Shown here piece after piece: positions 1-8,040 of a DNA stretch of 64,000 nucleotides (the stretch's first letter is position 1; each line of letters opens with the position of its first letter). Both the position numbers and the translations under genes were made by a program. Origin of the DNA: Geobacteraceae bacterium. Its GTDB lineage: Bacteria > Desulfobacterota > Desulfuromonadia > Geobacterales > Geobacteraceae. Under the pieces are notes generated by a model, which saw only the letters and a list, made by a program, of their open reading frames with translations, was not told where the DNA came from and made no database searches. The stretch is taken from contig WSYB01000016.1 of the NCBI GenBank assembly GCA_009773645.1, forward strand, positions 1-64,000, read 5' to 3'.

Positions 1-143
1 GCGGGACGTTCTTGTCTATTTTTCTATTGCCGGCACTCCAAGGGACGGAGGGGCATTCTATTTTTCTATTGCTCCGCTTGCTTGGCTGAAACTGCCAAGA
101 GCCTTCCTGATTTCTTTTCGCTTTTCATCTGCTTATCTCCTGC

Positions 144-172
144 TTGACAACACACATCGACAAGTGTATCGT
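144..172 (+). promoter_or_regulatory. Predicted sigma-70 promoter of the vapBC-like pair
   Basis: A -35 hexamer TTGACA (144-149), a 17-base spacer and a -10-like TATCGT (167-172) lie about 30 bases upstream of the antitoxin start. The -35 is perfect and the -10 matches at the key T and A positions. The rest of 1-143 has no gene that I can see. It holds two copies of TCTATTTTTCTATTGC about 40 bases apart. Confidence 0.5.
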
Positions 173-204
173 TTTACGAAATCAAGATCGATCAGGGGTG
201 TGGT

Positions 205-411
205 ATGGAAGCAGTGAAAATTTCCCCGAAATTTCAGGTTGTCATTCCCCGTGAGGTACGGGAAAAGCTGCACCTGGTGGCCGGCCAGCGGATGCAGGTG
301 GTAGCCTACGGCAACCGGATAGAGCTTATCCCGGAGAGGGAGATCGCCGATATGCGCGGGTTTTTGAAGGGGATTGATACTACCGTCGAGCGGGAACCGG
401 ACCGCGTATGA
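205..411 (+). CDS. AbrB/MazE-type antitoxin (VapB-like)
   Basis: A 68-residue swapped-hairpin AbrB-family DNA-binding protein. The N-terminal part carries the typical pattern KISPKFQVVIPREVRE followed by L.L..GQ.M, and the C-terminal tail should wrap the toxin. In such modules the antitoxin blocks the PIN-domain RNase and represses its own operon. Its last codons overlap the start of the PIN gene at 408 by four bases (ATGA), so translation is coupled. The start follows an AGGGGTGTGGT stretch. The family is clear; the precise antitoxin name is inferred from the partner. Confidence 0.85.
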   Translation: MEAVKISPKFQVVIPREVREKLHLVAGQRMQVVAYGNRIELIPEREIADMRGFLKGIDTTVEREPDRV

Positions 412-782
412 ATGTAGTGGATTCTTCCGCCTGGCTGGAATTTTTCGCGGACGGACCGAATGCAGGGGAATTCGCCCCTCCCCTCGCTGACCGGGCTTCA
501 CTCATTGTCCCGACTATTACCGTCTATGAAGTGTTCAAGGTGGTCTGCCGCCAGCATGGAGAAGATGCCGCCTTGCAGGCGGCAGCCCTTATGCAGCAGG
601 GAAGGCTGGTGGAGCTGTCGCCGTCCCTGGCAATGATCGCTGCACGCATCAGCCTGGAGCTGACGCTTCCCATGGCCGACAGCATCATCCTTGCGACGAC
701 ACGACTTCATGATGCGATCCTGTGGACCCAGGATGAACATTTCCGAACCCTCCCCGGCGTGCAGTATTTCCCCAAACAGTAA
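408..782 (+). CDS. vapC: PIN-domain ribonuclease toxin (VapC-like)
   Basis: A 124-residue PIN-domain protein, the usual VapC length. The acidic residues expected to bind the catalytic metal are visible: D5 (VVDSSAW), E41 (VYEVFK), D91 (MADSII) and D109 (WTQDEHF). VapC toxins cleave RNA, often initiator tRNA or the 23S rRNA loop; which target applies here cannot be read from the sequence. It overlaps the upstream antitoxin by four bases. Its last 15 codons plus the downstream bases (738-790) recur at 1569-1621 with two mismatches, evidence of a second, decayed copy nearby. Confidence 0.88.
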   Translation: MNVVDSSAWLEFFADGPNAGEFAPPLADRASLIVPTITVYEVFKVVCRQHGEDAALQAAALMQQGRLVELSPSLAMIAARISLELTLPMADSIILATTRLHDAILWTQDEHFRTLPGVQYFPKQ

Positions 783-790
783 CCGCGCGA
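738..790 (+). repeat. Direct repeat, copy 1 (vapC 3' end)
   Basis: These 53 bases cover the end of vapC, its stop codon and about eight further bases. They match 1569-1621 with only two substitutions. The match continues past the stop codon, so it reflects DNA duplication rather than protein conservation. Confidence 0.85.
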
Positions 791-818
791 GCGTCGGCTT
801 TTTACGGGAATATCGATC

Positions 819-1346
819 CTACGGTTTGGTGCCCGCCATGCCGTTCTTGCCGGTCACAAAAGCCGGTTTGAATATGGAGATGAGGACGAGGAAGAGAAGT
901 ACCGCTGTCTGTACGAACCCGAACACGACTCCCAGGTGATAGGCGCGGAAATAGCCGTTGTCATCAAAAACCGCCAGACGGTCCATGCCGGTTATGGTGG
1001 AGAGTTCTTTGAGCCAGGGACCGAGGAACAGTGCACCGAAGGCTATGGCGGCAAGGGTCACCGCCCACTTGACGATGATCCAGCGATGCTTGGTCAGCCC
1101 CCAGTTGGTGAGCAGGCAGATCAGCGCGCCGCTTGTGAACGTCCCGATTGCCGCCGGCTTGATGAGGTAATCGTCGATGGATTTTATGGCGTGGTTGTAT
1201 GCAAACAATTCATCGCCGTTGCTGGTCTGCTTGTCGTTGTAAAGCAGGACGAGAACTGCCAGCCCTCCGCCTATCCACACGCACACGGAAAAAATGTGCA
1301 CACACTTTAGAAACATCCGCACCGACTGATTTGCCTGAATATGCAT
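819..1346 (-). CDS. Four-helix membrane protein, CopD/DUF2269-like
   Basis: A 175-residue integral membrane protein. Hydrophobic segments fall near residues 14-34, 63-82, 90-110 and 137-160. The spacing and the VHIFSVCVWIGGGL helix resemble the CopD/DUF2269 group, whose members are often linked to copper or haem handling; this assignment is tentative. I start at the ATG at 1346 because AGAGGGGGTT lies just upstream; a much longer open frame begins further out but crosses vapC-like debris. The gene ends 36 bases from the vapC stop and converges with it. There is no obvious partner. Confidence 0.65.
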   Translation of the reverse strand: MHIQANQSVRMFLKCVHIFSVCVWIGGGLAVLVLLYNDKQTSNGDELFAYNHAIKSIDDYLIKPAAIGTFTSGALICLLTNWGLTKHRWIIVKWAVTLAAIAFGALFLGPWLKELSTITGMDRLAVFDDNGYFRAYHLGVVFGFVQTAVLLFLVLISIFKPAFVTGKNGMAGTKP

Positions 1347-1547
1347 GGGAACCCCCTCTTTGGCGATTTTTTCTGTGCCATTCCAATCGGTGCAAGTGGC
1401 GTTCCTGTATACGGAGCTGTTTGTCATGCCTGTAATGCCGCTGATATAAGGCTTCCCGTTTTTAACGGCGATTGCGGGGGCGTGAAAATGTGCCAGCGGT
1501 GGCACTTGTGTGCCATTGGCGGCACAAGGCCTCGGGCTCTTCCTTGC

Positions 1548-1621
1548 CGATATCTGGTCAAGGGCCAGCATTTCCGAACCCTCCCCGGCGTGCGGTATTT
1601 CCCAAAACAGTAACCGCGCGA
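1548..1621 (+). pseudogene. Decayed vapC 3' fragment (direct repeat, copy 2)
   Basis: From 1569 to 1621 the sequence repeats the end of the vapC at 408-782 with two mismatches, reading QHFRTLPGVRYFPKQ and a stop. Just upstream, 1548-1568 reads ADIWS in the adjacent frame. That aligns with AILWTQD of the intact gene if one base has been lost. I therefore read it as a frameshifted, 5'-truncated remnant of a second vapC. It lies antisense to the last 20 or so codons of the CAP-domain gene. Confidence 0.6.
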
Positions 1622-2124
1622 TCTCGCCAAATGAATATCTGGGCTGCGTAGAAATAGCCGTCGCTCCCTTTGACTACCCCCACGCCGGTCGAGTCGAACT
1701 CCCTGCTCATGATGTTGGCGCGGTGGGTTTTACTCCTAAGCCATCCCTTGACCATTTCCTCGTCAATTCTCTCGTAGCCGAAGGCCCTGGCAACGTTTTC
1801 CCCGATTTCCCGCCATCCGGTGATTTTCGCATCTTTCAACCGCGCTTTCAGGTCCCGCCCACGGCTGTCCACATGGCCCATGTACCCGTTTTCGGCCATA
1901 TCACGGCTCTGGGCACGGGCCAGTTTCTGTAAATCGGCGCTTTGCTTTAATGGATTTAGTCCGTTTGTCTGCCGCACGCGGTTGATTCCTTCAAAGATTC
2001 CCTGTTCCAGTTCAGCTGTGGATTTGTTGTCCCTCTGCGATGCACTCTGCGCTACGGGAGCGGCGCATGTCTGCTGTATCGAGAGCAGAAGGAAGAGAAC
2101 GACGAATATATGTTTCTGGACCAT
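1558..2124 (-). CDS. Secreted CAP/SCP-domain protein
   Basis: A 188-residue protein with an N-terminal signal peptide (MVQKHIFVVLFLLLSIQQTCA) and one CAP (cysteine-rich secretory/SCP-PR1) domain. Hallmarks are INRVR.TNGL.PL, the His of GHVDSRG, the GENVA motif, and SKTHRANIM..EF..TGVG. Bacterial CAP proteins are exported and mostly of unknown function. The start at 2124 is preceded by AGAGGTGCTCC. The domain normally ends near YAAQIFIWRD; the final residues are encoded antisense to the vapC remnant at 1548-1621, so this tail is probably acquired and not functional. Confidence 0.85.
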   Translation of the reverse strand: MVQKHIFVVLFLLLSIQQTCAAPVAQSASQRDNKSTAELEQGIFEGINRVRQTNGLNPLKQSADLQKLARAQSRDMAENGYMGHVDSRGRDLKARLKDAKITGWREIGENVARAFGYERIDEEMVKGWLRSKTHRANIMSREFDSTGVGVVKGSDGYFYAAQIFIWRDRAVTVLGNTARRGGFGNAGP

Positions 2125-2233
2125 GGAGCACCTCTTGGGCGTGATTTTACCGGTTTCTGTCGAAAGTGTCACCAATTTTGCCGCGTTGCCGGACGTGTCA
2201 CTATGAGTCCGTAACTTATCGTGGTAATAACTG

Positions 2234-2262
2234 TTGACACTTTAGTCATAAAAGCGTTACAA
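2234..2262 (+). promoter_or_regulatory. Possible promoter in the 2125-2428 gap
   Basis: TTGACA (2234-2239), a 17-base spacer and TTACAA (2257-2262) could serve the gene at 2429. The remaining transcribed leader (about 160 bases, G-rich) has no motif I recognise as a riboswitch. Confidence 0.35.
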
Positions 2263-2428
2263 ACGTCGTTCACTCTGACGCCGGGTCCCCGGAGAGAGAA
2301 CGAAAGTTTCCTGCGGCTGGGGCAGTCAGAGGGGCGTAAGGCTCGCTCAGGTCAACTTGTGGGGGATGGCTGAGAAGCTGGTGGGAAGGGATGGTAATGG
2401 GAAGCAGTTCTATTGAGGGAGTATACGT

Positions 2429-2869
2429 ATGATCATCAGGAAGTTGTCGGCAGGAGATACTATCGAGGCACGTTGCACACGCTGCCGTAAAGTATTGAAT
2501 CATACCATTGTGGCCATGGTAGGGGAGCGGGTGGTACGGGTCGAGTGCAACACCTGCAGAGGGGTGCACAATTACCATGGTACAGGGGAAACCAAGGCGC
2601 CGGTTGCCGGCACCTCCATTCGGAAAACGGAGCTTGCTCCCCGCAAGTCCAAAAAGGAGCCGGGGGCCGCTGACCGGGAAGAGTGGGAGTCTCTCCGCCC
2701 GACTATGGAGAAAGAGCGGGCCATTGCATATGACATGAATGGGGTTTACCGGGCACATGATCTGGTGGAGCACCCCGTTTTCGGGCTCGGCGTGGTGACG
2801 CGCGTGGTCGGCCCGAGTAAGGTAGAGGTTCTCTTTCAGGGGGGGAAGAAACTGCTCCGTTGTCGTTAG
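2429..2869 (+). CDS. Zinc-ribbon protein with C-terminal beta-barrel-like motif
   Basis: 146 residues. The N-terminal part has two CxxC pairs (CTRC near 16-19, CNTC near 40-43) typical of a small zinc ribbon. The middle is charged and probably disordered. The C-terminal part carries H.VFGLGVVTRVVG.SKVEVLFQ.G.K.L, a motif seen in small beta-barrel modules that end several nucleic-acid-acting proteins. I do not recognise a named family. A GAGGGAGT ribosome site precedes the start. It heads a run of four short cysteine-rich genes. Confidence 0.7.
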   Translation: MIIRKLSAGDTIEARCTRCRKVLNHTIVAMVGERVVRVECNTCRGVHNYHGTGETKAPVAGTSIRKTELAPRKSKKEPGAADREEWESLRPTMEKERAIAYDMNGVYRAHDLVEHPVFGLGVVTRVVGPSKVEVLFQGGKKLLRCR

Positions 2870-2982
2870 CTCACGCTTCAGGCATGGAGGCTCGCGAGCA
2901 CTGGCGATTACGGCTATTGACGGGGCGAGCCACGACCCATGGCGGGAGAGTACGGTAGTTTCTGTGAGGGGATGGAGGGTAC

Positions 2983-3216
2983 ATGACCGAGGCTGACGGG
3001 AAGTGCATCTGCTGTGAAGGGAAGTCGGGGAAGGCCTGCCCGGTCTGCGGGGAGAGGGAGCTGCCTGGTTACTGGTGCGAGGTGTGCGGGCAGGCCGTGT
3101 CGGAGAAGCGCTGCCCGCTCTGCGGTCTCAAGGCGCGGAAGATGCGGGGGAAGGCGGGAGAGGGGAAAGCGCGTGAATGTGGCCGATGCGGTCGCCCACC
3201 AGTCGAATCGGAATGA
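2983..3216 (+). CDS. Small multi-zinc-ribbon protein
   Basis: 77 residues with twelve cysteines in paired form (CICC, CPVC, CEVC, CPLC, CGRC), so probably three rubredoxin-knuckle zinc sites. The C-terminal third is rich in Lys, Arg and Gly. GAGGGGATGGAGGG precedes the ATG. The function is unknown; such proteins often bind nucleic acid or act as assembly adaptors, but nothing in this gene decides. A second open frame overlapping it is a shadow without the cysteine pattern. Confidence 0.6.
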   Translation: MTEADGKCICCEGKSGKACPVCGERELPGYWCEVCGQAVSEKRCPLCGLKARKMRGKAGEGKARECGRCGRPPVESE

Positions 3217-3359
3217 GGGGATTTGAAGGGATTTGGGGTTCGGAAAAGTGCGGACTCATCCAGAGAAAAACGAGGGACGTAAGGCCCTGCGGAATTTTTG
3301 TCCGCCGCTGTCGTATCGCTTTTTGTGCTATAATAAAAGCAAGAAAGGGGGGTTTGGTC

Positions 3360-3572
3360 ATGACAACCTATGCGGGAAAAACGATCACGACGGAATCGCC
3401 GGAAGATCGCTGCGATACCAAGGTCTGGAGCGGCGAGTGCCAGCATGGCGACTACGCGACCAGCGGCGAGAAGTACCTTTGTACGTTGTGCGGGACGATC
3501 CGCAACCTCGATCACGAGGTACACCACGAGATTTTTCCTCACGTCAGCGGCGATACGGACAACCTCAGCTGA
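3360..3572 (+). CDS. Small cysteine/histidine protein, hypothetical
   Basis: A 70-residue protein beginning MTTYAGKTITTESPED, with GECQHGDY and a CTLCG knuckle followed by a His-rich segment (HEVHHEIFPH). Together these could form one metal site. I start at 3360 because GAAAGGGGGG lies seven bases before the ATG; the longer open frame upstream has no ribosome site. No family recognised. Confidence 0.6.
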   Translation: MTTYAGKTITTESPEDRCDTKVWSGECQHGDYATSGEKYLCTLCGTIRNLDHEVHHEIFPHVSGDTDNLS

Positions 3573-3637
3573 CGGCAGAAAGGGAACGTCGGGGGGAGTG
3601 GATTGCAACGTCAACAGAATAAACACCGGCACGAACG

Positions 3638-3671
3638 AAAAGGGGGATCGGTTATCCGACCCCCTTTGTTA
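3638..3671 (+). terminator. Rho-independent terminator-like hairpin
   Basis: AAAGGGGG and TCGG pair with CCGA and CCCCCTTT around a TTAT loop with one bulged A, ending in a short T-rich tail. It lies 65 bases after the stop of the gene at 3360-3572. Confidence 0.6.
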
Positions 3672-3773
3672 CTGAGGGAGGGGCGCAATAATTGAAATTG
3701 ACATTCATATTTACCGGTGATACTATTCAAATAGGAACGATAGAGAGAGTTTTCCCGAAGGGAGGGTTGAGTT

Positions 3774-3947
3774 ATGAGAGGCGGTAGTTTGAACGACAAG
3801 ATGTGTGCACTTGACGATGTTTCCAGAGCCCATAGTCTGGCTGAAAAGCCGAGTGTCGTCTGTGGCCGGTGCGGTGCGAAGGCCCATGAACCTGTGAACG
3901 TCTGCGACCCGGTTCAGATGCCGGAAGCCGGCTACATGGGCGATTAG
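3774..3947 (+). CDS. 57-residue CxxC protein, hypothetical
   Basis: A short frame starting MRGGSLNDKMCALDDV. It contains CGRCGAKAHEPVNVC, a CxxC pair plus one more Cys, and a His that could bind one zinc. GAAGGGAGGG lies about eight bases before the ATG at 3774, and the stop at 3945-3947 is followed at once by a strong hairpin terminator, so it forms a proper transcription unit. It is the fourth cysteine-rich mini-gene in the row. No function can be assigned. Confidence 0.6.
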   Translation: MRGGSLNDKMCALDDVSRAHSLAEKPSVVCGRCGAKAHEPVNVCDPVQMPEAGYMGD

Positions 3948-3973
3948 TTGAACGTCAAAGAAAAGGGGGAGAG

Positions 3974-3996
3974 AGGCCTGCATTTGCAGGCCTTTT
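3974..3996 (+). terminator. Rho-independent terminator
   Basis: AGGCCTGCA pairs with TGCAGGCCT around a minimal loop and is followed by TTTT. It closes the mini-gene at 3774-3947. Confidence 0.75.
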
Positions 3997-4030
3997 CCGT
4001 TGGGGAATATCTGCGACGGAAGGAGTTGTG

Positions 4031-4369
4031 TTAATAATCCGGTTCCTGTCCCCAGGTGTCCTTCATGGTGATACGATACAGGGCGTTTATGCCGTTCACT
4101 TCGTAAAGTATTTTGTCCACTTCTTCCGCTGTCAAGCCGATTTTCGGGCGTACTCCCATCCAGTGGGTAGTTTCTCCGGAAGGCGTTTCGATGGGGCGGG
4201 GAAGCGGAGGGCCGGGCAAATACTTCTTATTCATAAAAAGCGCTGCCTCATACTGACGCGGCCGCTTTACGATCCTGACTTCTATCTCTGCTCCCGTGCG
4301 CTGTAAAAGTTTCTCGACGATCAGGTCCTGGACTTCCATATCTTTCGGCACATCAATAAATTCAGACAT
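4031..4369 (-). CDS. Conserved hypothetical protein (112 aa)
   Basis: Begins MSEFIDVPKDMEVQDLI after a GAAGGGGGGG ribosome site (start 4369). It is soluble and mixed alpha/beta, with no signal peptide or metal-binding motif. Features include KRPRQYEAALFMNKKYLPGPPLP and a C-terminal helix (TAEEVDKILYEVNGI). It starts 11 bases after the stop of the response-regulator/TPR gene, so it is probably the last gene of the mltG operon. Family not recognised. Confidence 0.6.
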   Translation of the reverse strand: MSEFIDVPKDMEVQDLIVEKLLQRTGAEIEVRIVKRPRQYEAALFMNKKYLPGPPLPRPIETPSGETTHWMGVRPKIGLTAEEVDKILYEVNGINALYRITMKDTWGQEPDY

Positions 4370-4380
4370 TGCCCCCCCCT

Positions 4381-6324
4381 TCACCCGAATATCTTCCTGA
4401 AAAGCCCCTTCCTGTTCGACTCCCTTTTCTCCTGTATCTGATCGAGACCCTTGCGAGCGCTCATCTCTTTCGGGTTGATCCGCAATGCCTTCTGGAACTC
4501 CCCTTCCGCCAAGGCATCGCGCCCCTCGTCGAGGAGCATCCACCCCCTGAAAGCGAAGGCCTCGGCTGTTTTCTCGATCATGAGCGATTTGCCCAGCAGG
4601 GTTCTCGCCTTATCCTGGGCAGCCTTGGAATCCCTGTGCGCCGGGTTCTTGCAGATTGCCCACGCAAGGTATGCGCAATGCAATGCATTTTCCGGCTCCA
4701 GCGTATAGGCGTCCTGAAAGGCCTTCTCCGCATTCTCGAACTCCCCCATTTCGAGAAAAACGTTTCCCGACTGGAACTGGATCTTCGTTTGGAGCTTTTC
4801 GTCCTGTTTGCCGTCAAGCCCGACCGTGTCGGAGTGGAGCATTTCATCGTAGCGCTCTTTGGCCACCACGTTTGAGAGGGTGTTGTAGGCGTGGGCATAA
4901 ACGGAGAGGACCTCTTGGGCCGTTTCCTGGGCGGATCCGGAAAGCTCCATGAATTTCTCCGGAGAGTACTGCCGGCTTTTGGTGAAATATGCCTCTTTCA
5001 ATGCATTAAAATTGAACGCACCCTGAGTGAGGCCGAAGAGTTCATAATAGTTTTTATCCTTCACAAAGGCAAAGTCGCGCTGGACGGTTTGCTCAAAATC
5101 TATCTCGTCATTTGACAGCGGGGCTCCCAAACTCTTGTCACCGACCGCCATCTCAACGTTTAAGGAAACATCTGCCACCAGATCCTCAAAGCCCGGCGAC
5201 ATGTCTTCTCCGACTGCCGGTTCCTCCAGGGGGCGGTTAAAGAGGCATTTCTGCGGGAAGTCCGGCACGGCCTCAGCCGCCGGCTCGCCATGCAGGGCGA
5301 TCATGTCCAGGGAGAAGAGGAAATGGACGAATGCGGCGGCCCCCTTTTCCGAGGCGCAGGGGGCGATGATCTCGTTTACGGACCTCTCCCCGTTTATCCG
5401 CCCCATAAGCTCGATATCCTCGGTGCGCATGGCCGTCAGGTTGGCGCGCCGGAAAAACAGACCGGTGCGGGCAGGGTAATGGGCGCCGTACCGTGCAATG
5501 AATTCATGAGTGCGTGATTCGGTGGCATTGATGCCGGCCGCCTCATAGAGCAGGGACGGCAGCGAAAGCGGAATCAGCGGAACTTCCGCATCATCGGCCC
5601 CCTCGATAAATTCACCTCCGGCATTGAGCGCCAGCGCGTCCATGAGGAGCTTGGCAAGAAACAGGCGGGATTCCTCCATGAGTTCATGGTAGCCGAGCAG
5701 ACCGGCCTGGGTGATGAACAGGCGATCTTCGCCGTATTCGACGATGAGGTTCTTATCGACTGCCCTGATCTTGCTTCTGGCAACGAGAAACGAGGGGAAT
5801 TCCTCCCTTCCCCGCGAATGGAATGAAAAGGGCTCTCCTTTGAAGAAGGAGACGGGGGGGCCTTTAGCCAAATGGAGGAGTCCGCTTTTTCTGTTGTTGT
5901 ATATATCTGTAATCTGCTGCAGAAGAGGCGGCGGCCCTTTTCGGGCCGCCACTTCTTCAAGGATCGACTGGACGGCCTGGAGTAAGGCCTGCTGGGTGAA
6001 GGGTTTTTCCAGATAGTGTTTTACCCCCAGCCTGCGGACCGCTGAGGCGAACTTATCGCCTTTGTAGACGCCGGTCATGATGATTACCGGAAGAGCTGCC
6101 CATTTGGGGGATTGGCGGAGTTTTTGCAGAATTTCAATCCCGCTCATCCCGGGAAGCCTGAGGTCGAGAAGGAGCAGGTCTATATCCGTGGAGGCAAGAA
6201 TCTGCATCGCATCGGTGCCGGTTTTTGCCGCCAGAACGTCGAATCCCTTGGCGGCAAGAAACTTTTGCAGCATCTGCGAAAGCGGTTCGTTATCTTCTGC
6301 CAGTAAGAGCCGGACGATCATCAT
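4381..6324 (-). CDS. Response regulator-PATAN-J-like-TPR fusion protein
   Basis: About 647 residues with an unusual domain order. Residues 1-125 are a CheY-like receiver (acidic pocket AEDNE, phospho-acceptor in LLLLDLRLPGMSG, conserved T in IIMTG, K in YLEKPF). Residues about 130-230 look like a DUF4388/PATAN module (GLLHLAKG...FFKGEPFSF). A middle region is followed by a J-domain-like segment near 430-500 (YYELFGL...AYNTLSN...RYDEML). The HPD motif needed to stimulate DnaK is replaced by YSPEKF, so it is probably not a true co-chaperone. TPR helices fill the C terminus. The ATG overlaps the mltG 3' end by 35 bases. No DNA-binding or enzymatic output domain is visible, so protein-protein output is likely. 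Confidence 0.8.
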   Translation of the reverse strand: MMIVRLLLAEDNEPLSQMLQKFLAAKGFDVLAAKTGTDAMQILASTDIDLLLLDLRLPGMSGIEILQKLRQSPKWAALPVIIMTGVYKGDKFASAVRRLGVKHYLEKPFTQQALLQAVQSILEEVAARKGPPPLLQQITDIYNNRKSGLLHLAKGPPVSFFKGEPFSFHSRGREEFPSFLVARSKIRAVDKNLIVEYGEDRLFITQAGLLGYHELMEESRLFLAKLLMDALALNAGGEFIEGADDAEVPLIPLSLPSLLYEAAGINATESRTHEFIARYGAHYPARTGLFFRRANLTAMRTEDIELMGRINGERSVNEIIAPCASEKGAAAFVHFLFSLDMIALHGEPAAEAVPDFPQKCLFNRPLEEPAVGEDMSPGFEDLVADVSLNVEMAVGDKSLGAPLSNDEIDFEQTVQRDFAFVKDKNYYELFGLTQGAFNFNALKEAYFTKSRQYSPEKFMELSGSAQETAQEVLSVYAHAYNTLSNVVAKERYDEMLHSDTVGLDGKQDEKLQTKIQFQSGNVFLEMGEFENAEKAFQDAYTLEPENALHCAYLAWAICKNPAHRDSKAAQDKARTLLGKSLMIEKTAEAFAFRGWMLLDEGRDALAEGEFQKALRINPKEMSARKGLDQIQEKRESNRKGLFRKIFG

Positions 6325-7375
6325 GATACCCCGCGAGGGTTTCGGAGGTTTTGATACCTGAGGTCGCGGACGACCTGAGATATGTCTGAACCGCTTTATT
6401 GTGCTGTTCCAGGGTGGCGGAAAAATAATGGGTGCCGTCCCTTTTCGCCACAAAATAGAGGTAGTCGGTCTTGGCCGGGTTGAGGACCGCCTCGATTGCC
6501 TGGCTTCCAGGGTTGCCGATGGGACCGGGGGGAAGACCGCTGATCAGGTAAGTATTATAGGGGGTATGGCGCAAGATATCCTGCTTTGAAACGGTACCCG
6601 CAAACGCCCTGACGCCGTAAACGGCAGTCGGGTCGCTCTGGAGCCGCATCCCCTTTTTCAGTCGGTTGTGGAATACCGAGGCAATCAGCGGCCGTTCCGA
6701 AGGTTCTCTTGCCTCCTTTTCTATCATGGAGGCGAGAGTGATGACTACATGCCGGGACATGCCGGCGGCCTTCAGCCGGGGGGCAAATTTCTGTTCACAG
6801 ACTTTTTCAAACTGCTCAACCGTCTGCCGGATGAAGTCCGCCTCACTCATTTTCGGGGTTATGTCATAGGTGCACGGGTAGAGGTATCCTTCCACGCTTT
6901 TTGCGGTGATCGCCAGCTCTTTCAGGAGGGTGGGGTTTGTGCACTGCTTCAGGAAGGCCGCTTTTTTGAACAGTCCTCGCCCCTCCAGCAGGTCTCCGAT
7001 CTGAAAGACGGAATATCCCTCCGGGACCGCAAACCTCTGGGCATAGATCTCGCCTGCCACCATCCTGCGCAGTACCTCTCCCGGTTTCAAGCCGTCGTGG
7101 AACCGGTATGTTCCCGCCTTCAGTTTCCCGTCGTCGCCGTGGAGCCTGGCGTACAGCATGAAGAGTCCGGCACTGGAGATGATCCGCTTGTTTTCCAGTT
7201 CATCGGCGATCTTTTTCAGGGAATAACCATGCTCGAAGTCAAAGAGCTGTACGGTTTTGCCGGGGCCCGGAGCTATCGTCAGAAACCTGCTCAAGCGGAC
7301 CAGCGGCACAAGTATGAGGATAAAAACGACCGAGATCACCAGCCGCGTATGTTTGCTCCGGAAAGAGAATTTCAT
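6290..7375 (-). CDS. mltG: Endolytic murein transglycosylase MltG
   Basis: 361 residues: a short cytoplasmic start, one membrane helix (about 11-30), a LysM-like segment and the YceG catalytic domain. The signature ASMIEKEAREPSERPLIASV contains the catalytic Glu, and LQSDPTAVYG and the GLPPGPIGNPG loop also match the family. MltG cuts nascent glycan strands in the periplasm and so sets their length during peptidoglycan synthesis. plsY lies 77 bases upstream and the response-regulator/TPR gene overlaps its end, giving a likely plsY-mltG-regulator unit. Confidence 0.93.
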   Translation of the reverse strand: MKFSFRSKHTRLVISVVFILILVPLVRLSRFLTIAPGPGKTVQLFDFEHGYSLKKIADELENKRIISSAGLFMLYARLHGDDGKLKAGTYRFHDGLKPGEVLRRMVAGEIYAQRFAVPEGYSVFQIGDLLEGRGLFKKAAFLKQCTNPTLLKELAITAKSVEGYLYPCTYDITPKMSEADFIRQTVEQFEKVCEQKFAPRLKAAGMSRHVVITLASMIEKEAREPSERPLIASVFHNRLKKGMRLQSDPTAVYGVRAFAGTVSKQDILRHTPYNTYLISGLPPGPIGNPGSQAIEAVLNPAKTDYLYFVAKRDGTHYFSATLEQHNKAVQTYLRSSATSGIKTSETLAGYHDDRPALTGRR

Positions 7376-7452
7376 GGGAATTGTTGTGCCATACGTTTCA
7401 GAGAGTCCAAGATTAACCAGATACCCGTTAAAATGTATTTCGGCAAAATTTG

Positions 7453-8040
7453 TCAGGCCTTAAATTTGCTTTCCGTGCCGGCGCGCAACCGCTGGATATT
7501 CTCCCGGTGTTTATAGATGACGAACGCCGCTATCACCAGGGTCATGGCGATGATAAGCGGCTTTCCGTCCAGAGCGGCAACAATAAGCGGCATCGCCGCC
7601 GCAGCGGTTATGGAGGCAAGGGATACGTAGCGCCACTTCCACAGGACAAGCGCAAAGACCGCCAGCGCAACCAGTACCGACATTGGACAGGTCCCGAGAA
7701 ATACCCCCATCGCGGTGGCGACCCCTTTCCCCCCTTTAAATCCGAGAAAAACGGTGTAGACATGGCCGATAAAGGCTGCGATGCCGATAGCCGCTATCCA
7801 GGGAACGGTAAAACCGAGCCCTTTCGCCACGAGGACCGGCACGAGCCCTTTCAAGCAGTCACCCCCGAGGGTCATGACTCCCACCTTCCGTCCCAGGGTC
7901 CGGTAGACATTGGTCGCACCGATATTACCGCTGCCGGTCGTCCTGATATCGACCCCCCCGAAGGCCTTGGCCAGCAACAGGCCGGTAGGTATCGATCCGA
8001 ACAGATAGGCGAGCGGCAGCAAAATTATCTCTTTAAGCAA
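7453..8040 (-). CDS. plsY: Glycerol-3-phosphate acyltransferase PlsY
   Basis: A 195-residue inner-membrane enzyme with about five helices. It makes lysophosphatidate from acyl-phosphate and glycerol-3-phosphate, the first step of phospholipid synthesis. The three PlsY motifs are present: GSIPTG near the N terminus with GSGNIGATNVYR, then GHVYTVFLGFKGGKGVAT, and KHRENIQRL near the C terminus. Length matches the family. It precedes mltG in the same direction. Confidence 0.96.
   Translation of the reverse strand: MLKEIILLPLAYLFGSIPTGLLLAKAFGGVDIRTTGSGNIGATNVYRTLGRKVGVMTLGGDCLKGLVPVLVAKGLGFTVPWIAAIGIAAFIGHVYTVFLGFKGGKGVATAMGVFLGTCPMSVLVALAVFALVLWKWRYVSLASITAAAAMPLIVAALDGKPLIIAMTLVIAAFVIYKHRENIQRLRAGTESKFKA

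Noticed and set aside
819-1571. Long form of the CopD-like protein starting at 1571
   Set aside because: The first 75 codons run through vapC remnant sequence; a good ribosome site precedes 1346.
2263-2428. G-rich leader considered as a riboswitch
   Set aside because: No conserved core of a known class could be aligned by eye.
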